Origin: an uncultured Acetatifactor sp.
GTDB lineage: Bacteria > Bacillota > Clostridia > Lachnospirales > Lachnospiraceae
Length of the DNA stretch: 7,799 nucleotides
NCBI GenBank assembly: GCA_910586215.1
Contig: CAJUGH010000056.1
Coordinates: forward strand, 1 to 7,799
Direction: 5' to 3'
Position 1 is the stretch's first letter. The number at the start of each line of letters is the position of its first letter. The notes under the pieces are model-generated. The model made no database searches and had not been told where the DNA came from. It worked only from the letters and a program-made list of their open reading frames with translations. The position numbers and the translations under genes are program-made. Positions 1-6,793 of the stretch are shown here, one piece after another.

Positions 1-38
1 CAAGGTGCACTGTTGTTGTCCTCAGCGGCAACTCTGAT

Positions 39-67
39 AGGATATCACAGGTTCTTCGCTTTGTCAA
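39..67 (-). promoter_or_regulatory. Proximal sigma-A promoter (P2) of a probable rRNA operon
   Basis: On the minus strand a perfect -35 box TTGACA (67-62) is followed after exactly 17 bases by TATCCT (44-39), a 4/6 match to the -10 consensus. Transcription would start near 32 and leave the window at position 1. Upstream of the -35 box are A-tracts (minus-strand AAAATGAAAAAAG) that could serve as an UP element. The short leader ends at the window edge with AGTGCACCTTG, which resembles the start of the boxA-type antitermination sequence of rRNA leaders (TGnnCTTTGAAAAC in Firmicutes). The -35 and spacing are seen directly; the rRNA assignment is inferred, because the transcribed gene lies outside the window. 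Confidence 0.65.
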
Positions 68-132
68 CAACTTTTTTCATTTTATTACAGATTTTATTCT
101 GTCTTGTTGTCTTTTTCTCGACAACGAAGTTG

Positions 133-161
133 AGTATAACACTGCCCCCTATATTTGTCAA
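133..161 (-). promoter_or_regulatory. Distal sigma-A promoter (P1) of a probable rRNA operon
   Basis: On the minus strand TTGACA (161-156) and TATACT (138-133) are separated by exactly 17 bases, a nearly ideal sigma-A promoter with a 5/6 -10 box. The A/T-rich stretch immediately upstream (minus-strand GCAAAAAAGGTAAAATTA) fits an UP element. Its -10 box lies 94 bp upstream of the P2 -10 box on the same strand. Two strong promoters in tandem before a short leader is the usual plan of rRNA operons in Firmicutes. It lies inside an 87-codon minus-strand reading frame, which is one reason to doubt that frame. The promoter elements are seen; the target gene is inferred. Confidence 0.7.
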
Positions 162-200
162 TCCCTAATTTTACCTTTTTTGCAAGATAGATAACAGTTC

Positions 201-382
201 GTAACAGTTCAGCCAGCGCCATTCGTAAAGCCGCGCCTATGGCGCTTTCTGCCGCGTTGCGGCCTTCTTTACTCATGAAGAGTTCAACTATGTTGAGGTT
301 GCGTTCCCTCAGTCCATATAAATGACAGAAAATCGTGCAAGCACGATTTTCTGTCATTTATATGGACTGGCTGAACTGTTAC
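201..382 (-). repeat. Nested inverted-repeat element (MITE-like or structured RNA)
   Basis: A 16-base arm at 201-216 is perfectly complementary to 367-382. Inside it are the 60-bp palindrome (310-369), an 8-bp stem AGCGCCAT/ATGGCGCT (215-222 with 239-246) and a tight hairpin GCCGC-GTT-GCGGC (251-263). The right half reads as one continuous 42-base arm (341-382). Its left partner is split: 16 bases at 201-216 and 29 at 310-338, sharing the triplet CAG at the break. The element starts 9 bp after the lipoprotein stop codon and ends about 40 bp upstream of the rrn-like P1 promoter. It could be a small non-autonomous mobile element, a folded RNA or a processed 3' end. The structure is seen; the nature is inferred. 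Confidence 0.6.
310..369 (-). repeat. Perfect 60-bp palindrome with CUUG-type loop
   Basis: Bases 310-338 and 341-369 are exact reverse complements (29 bp) separated only by AA. Transcribed from the minus strand, the tip becomes G(CUUG)C, a known very stable tetraloop, whereas the plus-strand transcript would have a less stable CAAG tip. It begins 22 bases past the lipoprotein stop codon in the direction of transcription, so it would form a strong 3' hairpin on that mRNA. No U-run follows (CTGAGGGAACG), so it is not a canonical intrinsic terminator, although it could stabilise the mRNA end or slow polymerase. Confidence 0.85.
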
Positions 383-391
383 CGCCACATA

Positions 392-1180
392 TCATAGAAT
401 CTTCATATAACAGTTTTTCCCATCATGGCCCACGTTCAAGGAGATCGCCGTGATGTCCTCTGCCAACTCCTGATCCACCTCTACCACCAGGATCACATCC
501 CTGCTGTCTCCTGCGGGGATATCTCCCTCTAAGAAGACCAGGTCGTCTTCCAGCATGGTAGGAAGAGCCTGGCGGGACAGGGACTCATTCACCGTGATAC
601 GGATCTGGGGCTGTAAGGACAGGATATCTACATGCTGTTCTTCCTCCCCTGTGTTGGTGATCTGGAAATGTAACACCAGAAGCTGTTTTCCCTCCGTAGC
701 ATCCAGGGAAAAATAGTCATTCCCGTCCTTCGGATAGCTCTCACACACTTCCTCTCCTGCATACACCAGCATGACTCCCCCGGGCAGTCCCAGCACTTCC
801 TCCACCGTATAGGCATCCGGTGTGGCCCCTCCCGGTTCATTCACCACAGGGGTATCGTCCACAGGATCCATTCCGGCAGGCTGGGAATCCTCCTCCCCCT
901 CGCTATCTCCCTTGTCTTCTTCATCCAGTTCCGGAAGCGCTGGTGTATCTGATCCGGGATCTGTCACTGCCCCTCCAGGTACCTCCAGGCCCAGTTCCTC
1001 CAGGTCCACCAGACGGCTTTTATGCCCCGCCTCATATTTCATCAGTGTAAACGCGGTGAATTCACTGATCTTCCACAATTCCTCTTCTGTCAGCTGGGGG
1101 ATCTCATTTTTTCCACAGCCTGCCAGTCCCATCAGCAATGCTGCTACAAGGAAGCTGCCCTTTATTGTTCCTTTTCTCAT
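392..1180 (-). CDS. Putative lipoprotein with acidic linker and C-terminal beta-rich domain
   Basis: A 262-residue protein of unknown function, predicted to be anchored to the outer face of the cell membrane. Residues 1-21 form a lipoprotein signal peptide (basic MRKGTIKG, hydrophobic core, lipobox L19-A20-G21-C22), so C22 would be lipidated. Residues 66-121 form a low-complexity acidic Pro/Gly/Asp/Glu linker. Residues 123-262 look like a compact beta-sandwich, with a strand pattern around KQLLVLHFQITNTG (165-178) and AGDSRDVILVVEV (223-235), reminiscent of DUF4352-type immunoglobulin-like domains; I make that link from appearance only. Its ATG overlaps the stop of the upstream membrane-protein gene as ATGA and has no strong ribosome binding site, so translation is probably coupled. 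It is the last gene of its operon. The lipoprotein call is firm; the role is unknown. Confidence 0.88.
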   Translation of the reverse strand: MRKGTIKGSFLVAALLMGLAGCGKNEIPQLTEEELWKISEFTAFTLMKYEAGHKSRLVDLEELGLEVPGGAVTDPGSDTPALPELDEEDKGDSEGEEDSQPAGMDPVDDTPVVNEPGGATPDAYTVEEVLGLPGGVMLVYAGEEVCESYPKDGNDYFSLDATEGKQLLVLHFQITNTGEEEQHVDILSLQPQIRITVNESLSRQALPTMLEDDLVFLEGDIPAGDSRDVILVVEVDQELAEDITAISLNVGHDGKNCYMKIL

Positions 1181-3099
1181 ACTCTGTCCACTTCGCTGTC
1201 TCCACAGCTTTGATCCTCTCTCTTTTTTCCTCCGGGAAGCCTGCTTTCCAGAATGATATAGATTCCAGCTATCACCAGGGCCAGAATTCCCACTGACAAA
1301 AACAGCAATATCCTCTGGAGCGGTTCGCCTCCCTTTAGATCATACAACACAATCTTGCAACAGACAAGTACTGAAAGCACCAGACCACAAATTCTTATAC
1401 TTTTCAGGCCCAGCAGGAACCCTCCGGCTACCCCCGACAGGGCAATTACCATGAGCAGTACACTTCCCACAACAGGCCTCACCCCCATCACCAGCACCAT
1501 ATAGACGGCGAACAATTCTGCCACAAGCAGCCTCCTGCCCAAAGTAAGCCCGGGCAGGTCACCCAGGGCCAGCGCCATGGTACAGAGTCCAAACACCAGC
1601 ATACAGAGCCATACAATGGACAGTTGCCTGTACACCGGAAGAAGCAGCATCAGATAGCAACCAGCCATACCAGCCAGGTTGCAGATCTGATAGACCAGCG
1701 GATATCTGCCCCGTAGCCTTTTCACATGACTGACCAGAAGCAGTCCCAGAAACAGAATACCTGTAAATACCACCAGTCTCAAGCCAGGGAAGGACGTAAG
1801 CCGGAACACCGCAAACGCCGCCAGTGTATAAGTGACCAGTATCTCGTAGTATGCATGCCAATACCGGACCAGGGCCAGGCTTCCCAGCAGCACTGCCAGA
1901 ATCAGCCAGGAGGCAATATGGTCCGGTACCACAAACACAGCCAGCGCCGCCGCACCTGTGAGAACGGCTTCACTTCCCTTCAGATACCTGCTTCCAGACC
2001 AGGACAGGGCTTTTGCCACTACAAGCAGGCCCAGCATGCACCACACTGCCTCATGGTGTTCTCCCAGGGCCATGGCGATTTCCAGGATCATCAGGTTGCC
2101 AAAATAATAAAGAATCCACTTCTCCCATGTCCTGCGAAGCAGGAAGAAGCAGGACAATCCCACTGCCAAAAGCCCTGCCAGGGCCAGGCCCACTGCCACC
2201 GGATCCTCCCCCTGGTATCTGCCCATGGGCACGGTTACCAGATGGCCATCCTTACCATACAGGATCAGTCCCCGCAGCAGATACAGGGAAAACACATAGG
2301 CCGTCACCAGGACCGGTACGGCCGCACTGCCGTGGGATTTCGCACCCCCCGTGGCTTCTGCCTTTAGCTGTCGGTACAGTAGCAGATGGAGGACCACCAC
2401 CACCCCCATGATATATACTACCTGGGGACCCATGGCAATACCATTCCAGTCTCCCCCGTGCCACAGGAACAGTCGGGATGCCAGCATACATCCCACCATG
2501 TGTACCACTGTCACCGCCAGGCCATGTCTCCTCACCGGCACCAGGGTTCCAGCCAGATTCACCCCCAGCAGCAACAGTCCCAGAACCAGGAACTGTACAC
2601 TATTGACCTGGAGGCTCCAGAACCCATAACAGCCATAACAGAACAGCAGTCCCACAATCCGATATGTCTCCACGCCACGCACCCAGCACAGGAACAGGGA
2701 AAAGAATGTGGCCAGTGCCACCAGGACCAGACCTGCCATCCATGGGAAATTCCCCATGGCCCGGCAGTTTACCAGGGTAGACACATAGATCCCGCCCAGG
2801 CCTATGGAAGTAAGCACACAGGCCAATCCTTTCCACCGTCTCCAGACCAGAAATTCCGATACCATAAGCAGGATGGCCGCCAGACCATACAGGGACATCC
2901 CCCGCAGGAGTCCATCCATATAATAGACTCCCAGCAATACAAAAGCAGTCAGTATAAAAGCCCCTCCCAGAAAGCCAGTCACTGCAGCCCCCACCATGAA
3001 CTCAGTGCGGTTGGAAGTCCTGCTGTACTTTGTGCTGGTACCTTCTACCCTATCCTCTGTCCCCACCACTGCCGCCTTGTTATCTTCCTCCATTGCCAC
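1177..3099 (-). CDS. DUF2339-like polytopic membrane protein
   Basis: A 640-residue, very hydrophobic protein with a charged cytosolic N-terminus (about residues 1-34), then many membrane segments (roughly 17-20), and a charged C-terminal tail from about 621. The final segment, with KIVLYDLKGGEPLQRILLFL at 582-601 followed by a last helix, matches the typical end of DUF2339 proteins (lysine, D, then an R before a closing hydrophobic pair). The N-terminal run of short helices with interspersed glycines also fits. No enzymatic function is established for this family. The GTG start at 3099 has AGGAGG 5 bases upstream; an in-frame ATG two codons later (3093) is an equally possible start. It follows hflX by 24 bases and overlaps the lipoprotein gene by 4, so the three are probably cotranscribed. 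Partnership with the lipoprotein is inferred from that coupling. Confidence 0.82.
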   Translation of the reverse strand: MAMEEDNKAAVVGTEDRVEGTSTKYSRTSNRTEFMVGAAVTGFLGGAFILTAFVLLGVYYMDGLLRGMSLYGLAAILLMVSEFLVWRRWKGLACVLTSIGLGGIYVSTLVNCRAMGNFPWMAGLVLVALATFFSLFLCWVRGVETYRIVGLLFCYGCYGFWSLQVNSVQFLVLGLLLLGVNLAGTLVPVRRHGLAVTVVHMVGCMLASRLFLWHGGDWNGIAMGPQVVYIMGVVVVLHLLLYRQLKAEATGGAKSHGSAAVPVLVTAYVFSLYLLRGLILYGKDGHLVTVPMGRYQGEDPVAVGLALAGLLAVGLSCFFLLRRTWEKWILYYFGNLMILEIAMALGEHHEAVWCMLGLLVVAKALSWSGSRYLKGSEAVLTGAAALAVFVVPDHIASWLILAVLLGSLALVRYWHAYYEILVTYTLAAFAVFRLTSFPGLRLVVFTGILFLGLLLVSHVKRLRGRYPLVYQICNLAGMAGCYLMLLLPVYRQLSIVWLCMLVFGLCTMALALGDLPGLTLGRRLLVAELFAVYMVLVMGVRPVVGSVLLMVIALSGVAGGFLLGLKSIRICGLVLSVLVCCKIVLYDLKGGEPLQRILLFLSVGILALVIAGIYIILESRLPGGKKREDQSCGDSEVDRV

Positions 3100-3123
3100 C
3101 CCTCCCTCCTTTTCCAGAACCCA

Positions 3124-4404
3124 TTATCCGCACCGGTATTCCCGGTACTTCTCACTGTCTCCCTTATGACAGTTAGTGCGCAGCCATACGCCGCCTTCCC
3201 GGTATTCCTGCTCCAGAACCGTGGAGTGCTCCATAAAATAAGCTACTACGTTTCCCTTGTCATAGGGTACCAGGAAGCAGGTGTCCTCATGCCCCGCATA
3301 CACCACTTCCTTAATCATGTCAGTCAGTTCATCCAGGCCAGTTCCCGTTGCTGCAGCAAGGTAGATCCGCCTATCCCGTCTCCTGGGAATGGATACTTCC
3401 GGACATTTGTCCACCTTGTTATACACCACGATCCGAGGGATATCCCCTGCCCCAAGTTCCCGCAGGGTATCCTCCGTAACCTCCATCTGCTGCCTGTAAT
3501 GAGGGTCGGAATAATCCACCACATGGATCAGCAGGTCAGCGTATACCACTTCCTCCAGGGTGGAGCGGAAAGCCTGAACCAGGCTGTGGGGCAGTCTGTG
3601 GAGGAATCCGACTGTGTCCACCAGGAAGAATGGTTTATGATCCCCTGTATGGATACAGCGCACATTGGTGTCCAGGGTGGCAAAGAGCATATCCTTCTCC
3701 AGCACGGTTTTCTCTCTGCCTTCCCCATACTGTTCCACCAGGTGGTTCAAGATCGTGGACTTTCCCGCATTGGTGTATCCCACCAGGGCCACCTGGGGAA
3801 TCTGGGAGCGGCTGCGCCGCTTGCGCATGATTCCGCGCTCCTTGGATACTGTCTCCAGTTCCTTCTTCAGTTCACTGATCCGGTGTTCGATCTTGCGCCT
3901 GTCCAGTTCCAGTTTGGTCTCCCCGGCACCCTTGTTGCTCATGCTTCCCCCAGTGCCTCCCTGGCGGCTTAGGTTCTCCCGCATTCCTACCAGCCTGGGG
4001 AGCATATACTGCAGCCTTGCCGCCTCCACCTGCAGCTTTGCCTCCCTGGTCCTGGCCCGGATGGCGAAGATATCCAGGATCAGGTTCGTCCGATCCAGGA
4101 TAGGCAGTTCCAGTTCCTTCCCCAGGTTGCGTACCTGGGACGGGGAGAGGGTATTGTCAAACAGGATTTCCTCTGCCCCGCATTCCCTGGCATAATCCCG
4201 CACTTCTTCCACCTTTCCGGTACCAATGTAAAATGACTTGTTTACGGTCTCCATGTTCTGGACTATGACACCCACTACCCTCTTGTAAGCCGCCTGGGCC
4301 AGGGCCGCCAGTTCCTCCATGGCATAGGTGTAATCCGGCTCTTCCCCGGTATCCACACCTACCAGCAGTACTTTTGTGTCTATACGCTCTTCGCTTTCCC
4401 TCAT
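3124..4404 (-). CDS. hflX: Ribosome-associated GTPase HflX
   Basis: HflX is a cytosolic TRAFAC-class GTPase that binds the 50S subunit and splits or rescues stalled 70S ribosomes, known for roles in heat shock and antibiotic tolerance. Numbering from the upstream ATG at 4410, the N-terminal HflX domain has GTGKVEEV (63-70). The family's glycine-rich signature GGSMSNKGAGETKLELDRR follows at 154-172, then a coiled-coil linker (about 170-200). The G domain has G1 GYTNAGKS (211-218), G2 threonine T245 in FATLDT, G3 DTVGF (265-269) and G4 NKVD (331-334). A C-terminal domain follows (about 377-428). I chose the second ATG (4404, 426 residues) because GAGAGG sits 7 bases before it but only 1 base before the ATG at 4410. 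The length equals that of typical HflX. All GTP-binding residues look intact. Upstream hairpins and a short ORF suggest regulated expression. Confidence 0.96.
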   Translation of the reverse strand: MRESEERIDTKVLLVGVDTGEEPDYTYAMEELAALAQAAYKRVVGVIVQNMETVNKSFYIGTGKVEEVRDYARECGAEEILFDNTLSPSQVRNLGKELELPILDRTNLILDIFAIRARTREAKLQVEAARLQYMLPRLVGMRENLSRQGGTGGSMSNKGAGETKLELDRRKIEHRISELKKELETVSKERGIMRKRRSRSQIPQVALVGYTNAGKSTILNHLVEQYGEGREKTVLEKDMLFATLDTNVRCIHTGDHKPFFLVDTVGFLHRLPHSLVQAFRSTLEEVVYADLLIHVVDYSDPHYRQQMEVTEDTLRELGAGDIPRIVVYNKVDKCPEVSIPRRRDRRIYLAAATGTGLDELTDMIKEVVYAGHEDTCFLVPYDKGNVVAYFMEHSTVLEQEYREGGVWLRTNCHKGDSEKYREYRCG

Positions 4405-4420
4405 CCTCATACCTCTCTGT

Positions 4421-4472
4421 GCGCGTTATTTTCACAGCCCTGCCATGAAAAATAACCTATGCGCTTCAGCGC
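4421..4472 (-). promoter_or_regulatory. Competing hairpins in the hflX leader
   Basis: On the minus strand GCGC-TGAA-GCGC (4472-4461) forms a small hairpin that contains the stop codon of the short upstream ORF. It is followed by an A/T stem, GTTATTTT (4456-4449) with AAAATAAC (4432-4425). A third GCGC (4424-4421) directly follows that stem and can pair with the GCGC at 4464-4461, extending it while breaking the first hairpin. The hflX ribosome binding site (4417-4412) starts only 3 bases after this third GCGC. No U-run follows, so control of translation or processing is more likely than simple termination. Pairings are seen; the regulation is inferred. Confidence 0.45.
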
Positions 4473-4522
4473 TCACACCAGTCAACAGTTGAAATTCCCG
4501 GCAGCAACATCCTATCCATCAT
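4466..4522 (-). CDS. Candidate leader peptide upstream of hflX (18 aa)
   Basis: A short frame encoding MMDRMLLPGISTVDWCER and ending at TGA (4468-4466). Its ATG is preceded by AGGAGGTG (4538-4531) with 8 bases between, one of the best ribosome binding sites in the window; the site overlaps the last codons of the histidine kinase gene. The stop codon sits in the loop of the GCGC-TGAA-GCGC hairpin, 61 bases before the hflX start. A ribosome paused near the end of this ORF would open that hairpin and allow the alternative stem next to the hflX start. This is the architecture of leader-peptide attenuation for ribosome-targeting stress genes, including antibiotic-induced hflX-like genes in some Firmicutes. 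The ORF and site are seen; translation is inferred, and a chance ORF is possible. Confidence 0.45.
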   Translation of the reverse strand: MMDRMLLPGISTVDWCER

Positions 4523-4527
4523 TCCGT

Positions 4528-6006
4528 TTACACCTCCTGTCTTGCAGACTCTAACTCAAACCAGAACAGTACACCATTGCTGTAATTCTCCACCCCATAC
4601 TTCTGGTTCATGGACTCCTGTATGGCTTTTACGATGGAAAGCCCTACGCCGCTGCCGCCATATTCCCTGGTCCTGGCCTTATCTACCTTGTAAAATTTCT
4701 CCCACAGATGGGGCAGGGACTCTTCCGGGATCCGATCACCTGTATTAAACACGGACACCCGCACCAGTCCTTCCTGGCCCTTCTCCAGGGATACCACAAT
4801 CTTCTTCTCACCGCTGCAATGGTTCACCGCATTGGAAAAATAGTTGGCAAAGACCTCCTCCGTCTTGTACTCATCTGCCCATACATAAACTGGCCCCGGT
4901 TCTTTCAAGACCACTTCGATGCCGCTTGAACTGGCCAGGATGGCTGCGGACTGGATATAACTGTGTACAAGCTGGGTCATGTCAAACCGCTCCAGGGCCA
5001 CCACATCATTGCCGAATTCCAACTGGTTCAATGTCAGCAGTTTCTGCACCATGGCATTCATCTTGGAAGCCTCGTCCGTGATCACTTCACAGTAGAAAGC
5101 CCTCCCTTCCGGATCATCGTTCACGCTCTCTGCCAGCCCTTCCGCATATCCCTGGATCAAGGCAATGGGTGTCTTCAGTTCATGGGACACATTGGCCAGG
5201 AATTCCTTGCGCATCTCGTCTATCTGTTCCCGCTTCTCTATGTCCTTCTGCAATTCATTGTTGGCTGTCTTCAGTTCCGAGATGGACCGTTCCAGGGACG
5301 CACTCAGCTTATTGATATTCTCACCCAGCAGGTCTATTTCATTCTGTCCCTTTCCTGCATATTTTGCCTCGAAATGCAGATGGACCATCTGCTCTGAAAT
5401 CTCATTCAGCTTCCGTATGGGATCCGTGATCTTCTTGGACACACACCAGATGATAATGCCTCCCGCCATGGTCCCCGCCGCTCCCACATATGCAAAAAAA
5501 CGGTTGGCCACATTGGCACTCTCCCGGATACTTTCCACCGGGGTCCGCATGATGAAGGAGATACCGGACATGAGCCGGCCATACATCTCCAGATATTCCT
5601 CCCCTTCCTGCCGGATCCGCTGTATCACATAATCTTCCCCCTGGTCCACTACCTTGAGGGAAGGGGGGAATATCCCCAGAATATAGCCGAACAACTGGAT
5701 CTCCAGTTCCAGTCCTCCGTTCAGGGACGCATATTTCAACTGGGAGCCGGCATCCATCACATAGATGGTGATATTGTACATACTACAGATATCATCCAGC
5801 TTCTCCTTGAATTCCCTGGTACCGTAAGTATCACTACCCGCCGCCAGACGGATGCTGCCATAGGCATCATAGAGTATCTTGGTCTTACTGGAAATATAAT
5901 ATTCCTCCAGAAACAGGGTATTGATGCACCAGCACAGCAGGATAACGCCTGTCATCAGCCCGATGAAGATCAATGCCAGTTGCCGTCTGATTGAATGTCT
6001 TGTCAT
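4528..6006 (-). CDS. Membrane sensor histidine kinase
   Basis: A 492-residue class I sensor kinase that should autophosphorylate and pass phosphate to the adjacent response regulator. Layout: transmembrane helix 1 (about 11-33), an extracytoplasmic sensor region (about 34-169), helix 2 (about 170-190), a HAMP linker (about 191-243) and a coiled coil. A HisKA domain follows with phospho-acceptor H275 in NVSHELKTP, then a HATPase_c domain. In the ATPase the N box is NYFSNAVNH (388-396), the G1 box reads VFNTGDRIP (419-427) and the G2 box GGSGVGLSIV (450-459). The N-T-G form of G1 replaces the more usual D-x-G but occurs in active Gram-positive kinases. The ATG overlaps the regulator stop as ATGA, and GAGG lies 7 bases upstream. 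The sensed signal cannot be told; the extracellular domain matches nothing I recognise. All catalytic motifs seem intact. Confidence 0.95.
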   Translation of the reverse strand: MTRHSIRRQLALIFIGLMTGVILLCWCINTLFLEEYYISSKTKILYDAYGSIRLAAGSDTYGTREFKEKLDDICSMYNITIYVMDAGSQLKYASLNGGLELEIQLFGYILGIFPPSLKVVDQGEDYVIQRIRQEGEEYLEMYGRLMSGISFIMRTPVESIRESANVANRFFAYVGAAGTMAGGIIIWCVSKKITDPIRKLNEISEQMVHLHFEAKYAGKGQNEIDLLGENINKLSASLERSISELKTANNELQKDIEKREQIDEMRKEFLANVSHELKTPIALIQGYAEGLAESVNDDPEGRAFYCEVITDEASKMNAMVQKLLTLNQLEFGNDVVALERFDMTQLVHSYIQSAAILASSSGIEVVLKEPGPVYVWADEYKTEEVFANYFSNAVNHCSGEKKIVVSLEKGQEGLVRVSVFNTGDRIPEESLPHLWEKFYKVDKARTREYGGSGVGLSIVKAIQESMNQKYGVENYSNGVLFWFELESARQEV

Positions 6007-6686
6007 TCCTGTGCCTCTTCCAGTTTATAGCCCATGCCCCAGATCGTCTTAATCATCTCTCCCTTGTCGCCCAGTTTACTTCTAAGCTTCTTCACGTGGG
6101 TATCTATGGTACGGGCATCCCCGAAATAGTCATAGTTCCACACATTGTTCAATATCTTCTCCCGGGACAGGGCAATTCCCTTATTCTCCACAAAGTATAC
6201 CAGCAATTCGAATTCCTTATAACTTAGTTCCACACTCCTTCCCTCTATTAGAACCTGGTGGGCAGCCTTGTCGATCCGGATACCGCCGCAGGTAAGGGAC
6301 AAATCCTGGTTCAGTTGGTTCGTCCGGCGCAATATGGCTTCAATCCTTGCCACCAGGATCTTGGGGCTGAAAGGTTTGGAGATGTATTCGTCCACCCCCA
6401 TCTGGAATCCCTGCAGTTCATCCCTCTCATCGGACCTGGCCGTGAGCATGATAATAGGAACCTTGGACAGGGCCCGCACCTCCCTGCATACCTGCCAGCC
6501 GTCCAGCTTGGGCATCATCACATCCAGCACGATCAAGGCGATATCCTTCTGCCCGAAGAAAATCTCCAGGGCCTCCTCCCCATCCCCGGCCTCCAGCACG
6601 TCATAGCCGTCCTTCACCAGGAAATCCCGGACCAGCTTGCGCATCCTGCTCTCGTCATCCACCACCAGCACCTTTAGTCTCTCCAT
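6003..6686 (-). CDS. OmpR/PhoB-family response regulator
   Basis: A 227-residue cytosolic DNA-binding regulator, the partner of the overlapping kinase gene. The receiver domain (about 4-120) has the acidic pair D10-D11, phospho-acceptor D55 in LIVLDVMMP, switch T82 and conserved K104 in SKPFSP. A linker leads to a winged-helix DNA-binding domain (about 130-224), with the recognition-helix region DARTIDTHVKKLRSKLG at 190-206 and the closing wing TIWGMGYKLE. I start at the ATG at 6686 because GGAGGTG (6701-6695) lies 8 bases upstream and MERLKVLVVDDE is the canonical receiver start. The same frame is open 13 codons further (to 6725), but that extension lacks a site and is not receiver-like. A 13-base direct repeat upstream may be its own binding site. 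Target genes are unknown. Confidence 0.96.
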   Translation of the reverse strand: MERLKVLVVDDESRMRKLVRDFLVKDGYDVLEAGDGEEALEIFFGQKDIALIVLDVMMPKLDGWQVCREVRALSKVPIIMLTARSDERDELQGFQMGVDEYISKPFSPKILVARIEAILRRTNQLNQDLSLTCGGIRIDKAAHQVLIEGRSVELSYKEFELLVYFVENKGIALSREKILNNVWNYDYFGDARTIDTHVKKLRSKLGDKGEMIKTIWGMGYKLEEAQE

Positions 6687-6716
6687 ACTGCATGCACCTC
6701 CAGAAGGTTTCCCGGG

Positions 6717-6774
6717 TATGTCCATACTGCCCGGACCTATACTCCCATTCTACCTGGAAATTATGTCCATTCTG
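6717..6774 (-). promoter_or_regulatory. Direct repeat upstream of the response regulator gene
   Basis: Two 13-base boxes on the minus strand read CAGAATGGACATA (6774-6762) and CAGTATGGACATA (6729-6717), 12 of 13 identical and 45 bp apart. The proximal box also carries a 5-2-5 palindrome, GTATG-TC-CATAC on the plus strand (6716-6727). They lie in the 107-base gap between the unknown membrane protein gene and the regulator, the proximal one 31 bases before the start codon. OmpR-type regulators bind direct repeats, so autoregulation is plausible. I see no convincing -35/-10 pair in the gap; TAGAAT between the boxes is the only fair -10 candidate. Confidence 0.4.
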
Positions 6775-6793
6775 TGAAAACACATGCCTTCCG

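Noticed and set aside
94..357. An 87-codon minus-strand reading frame starting inside the palindrome
   Set aside because: Its first 16 codons are the palindrome itself, there is no ribosome binding site before the ATG, and its end runs through the P1 promoter. It is better explained as chance coding through a structured element.
2386..3972. A 528-codon plus-strand reading frame opposite the membrane protein and hflX genes
   Set aside because: It spans two well-supported genes on the other strand, crosses their junction, and is rich in His, Gln, Pro and Ser as expected of antisense reading of Leu/Gly/Val-rich coding DNA. No domain is visible.
4457..4485. TTGACT as the -35 box of an hflX promoter
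   Set aside because: At 17-19 bases downstream there is only GCATAG, CATAGG or ATAGGT, none a credible -10 box; hflX is as likely to be read from upstream of the two-component genes.
4963..6677. Several plus-strand frames of 110-155 codons opposite the kinase and regulator genes
   Set aside because: They are complements of conserved HisKA, HATPase and receiver coding sequence, and none encodes a recognisable domain.
6687..6725. N-terminal extension of the response regulator to the ATG at 6725
   Set aside because: The ATG at 6686 has GGAGGTG at ideal spacing and begins a standard receiver domain; the extra 13 residues cover the ribosome binding site and a repeat box.
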